Positions 63,709 to 64,000 of a stretch of DNA of 64,000 nt are shown piece by piece. The stretch comes from Linnemannia schmuckeri. Lineage: Eukaryota > Mortierellomycota > Mortierellomycetes > Mortierellales > Mortierellaceae. Within the stretch, counting starts at the first letter, position 1; each line of letters begins with the position of its first letter. The stretch lies in contig JANATG010000014.1 of the NCBI GenBank assembly GCA_029449235.1, positions 310,001-374,000 of the forward strand. Reading direction: 5' to 3'. A program made the translations under genes and the position numbers. The notes under the pieces are model-generated. The model was not told the DNA's origin, did no database searches, and worked only from the letters and a program-made list of their open reading frames with translations.

Positions 63709-64000
63709 TGCGCACGGAGTCGTGCAGAGCCTGAACCACTCAACTCGAGTAAACTCGCTGCCCTTGCATGACCAATTGAGCTACTTCACAGTCCATATTC
63801 TTCCGTATTGCCTGGCACGAAGTCCAGGCCATCCTCGTTCCCATCATCCATATAGTCTGATACCTTTCAGAGAGTATGTGGGAGATCTCCATCGGATGTT
63901 GATCCCGATTGACCCTGATGTACAGGGACGAGACACAAGGCGGACCCTGATGTCTCTTGTCCCGACAGCTGGTGTTTTCTGCTCCAGGAAAGTGAAAGGA
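63709..64000. other. Window edge, tRNA-like remnant
   Basis: On the minus strand, TAGCTCAATTGG (63783-63772) fits the RNA polymerase III A-box, and GGTTCAGGCTC (63737-63727) is a weak B-box. Acceptor and D stems do not pair, so it is not a working tRNA gene; a SINE or degenerate tRNA is possible. Confidence 0.35.

Noticed and set aside
1..64000. CRISPR arrays, bacterial operons or ribosome-binding sites
   Set aside because: No regularly spaced short repeats of CRISPR type; spliced genes, TATA boxes and branch sites point to a eukaryote.

Overview
The window reads as nuclear DNA of a filamentous fungus. Genes are spread over both strands and interrupted by short GT-AG introns (46-420 nt), promoters carry TATA boxes and pyrimidine-rich leaders, and homopolymer and microsatellite tracts are common. 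The protein content (expanded LRR-type F-box proteins, Gln/Ser-rich N-terminal extensions, a Kre9/Knh1-like secreted protein with an MKFTTLAL-type signal peptide) looks most like early-diverging fungi, probably Mortierellomycota. That placement is inference from protein style, not a database match.

Layout. (1) 0.6-11.3 kb is a housekeeping block: a secreted Kre9-like protein (-), an eIF5-like factor (-, four exons, no complete W2 domain), glutamate 5-kinase PRO1 (-, four exons) and, divergent from it, the ribosomal RNA methyltransferase SPB1 (+, five exons). (2) 11.9-12.7 kb holds a small membrane protein with a duplicated coiled-coil repeat. (3) 12.7-30 kb is a gene-poor accessory island. 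It contains a near-perfect 328-bp inverted pair of LTR-like elements, several other dispersed and tandem repeats, small cysteine-rich proteins (two of them with signal peptides), and one unrecognised 252-residue protein. (4) 30.2-35.2 kb is a 1500-residue HAL4/HAL5/NPR1-type protein kinase (-). (5) 37.5-40.4 kb is a 797-residue SAM-dependent methyltransferase with a very long disordered N-terminus (-). (6) 44.4-47.7 kb is a Cti6-like PHD-finger protein (-, six coding exons including a 15-nt micro-exon). (7) 48.8-61.6 kb holds four unrelated-looking F-box/LRR genes, with mitochondrial/peroxisomal carnitine acetyltransferase between the second and third. (8) 61.8-63.7 kb holds small or partial genes of unknown function.

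How the parts relate. The core genes belong to separate housekeeping functions: translation initiation, proline synthesis, ribosome biogenesis, nutrient/ion signalling, chromatin repression, acetyl-unit shuttling and ubiquitin-ligase targeting. They are not an operon-like pathway. The island at 12.7-30 kb looks like a transposon-fed region where small, fast-evolving secreted genes sit among repeats. Gene models were built by eye from reading frames, GT/AG sites and protein-family continuity. Exon phases were checked arithmetically for all multi-exon models, but UTRs and family assignments were not tested by any search.
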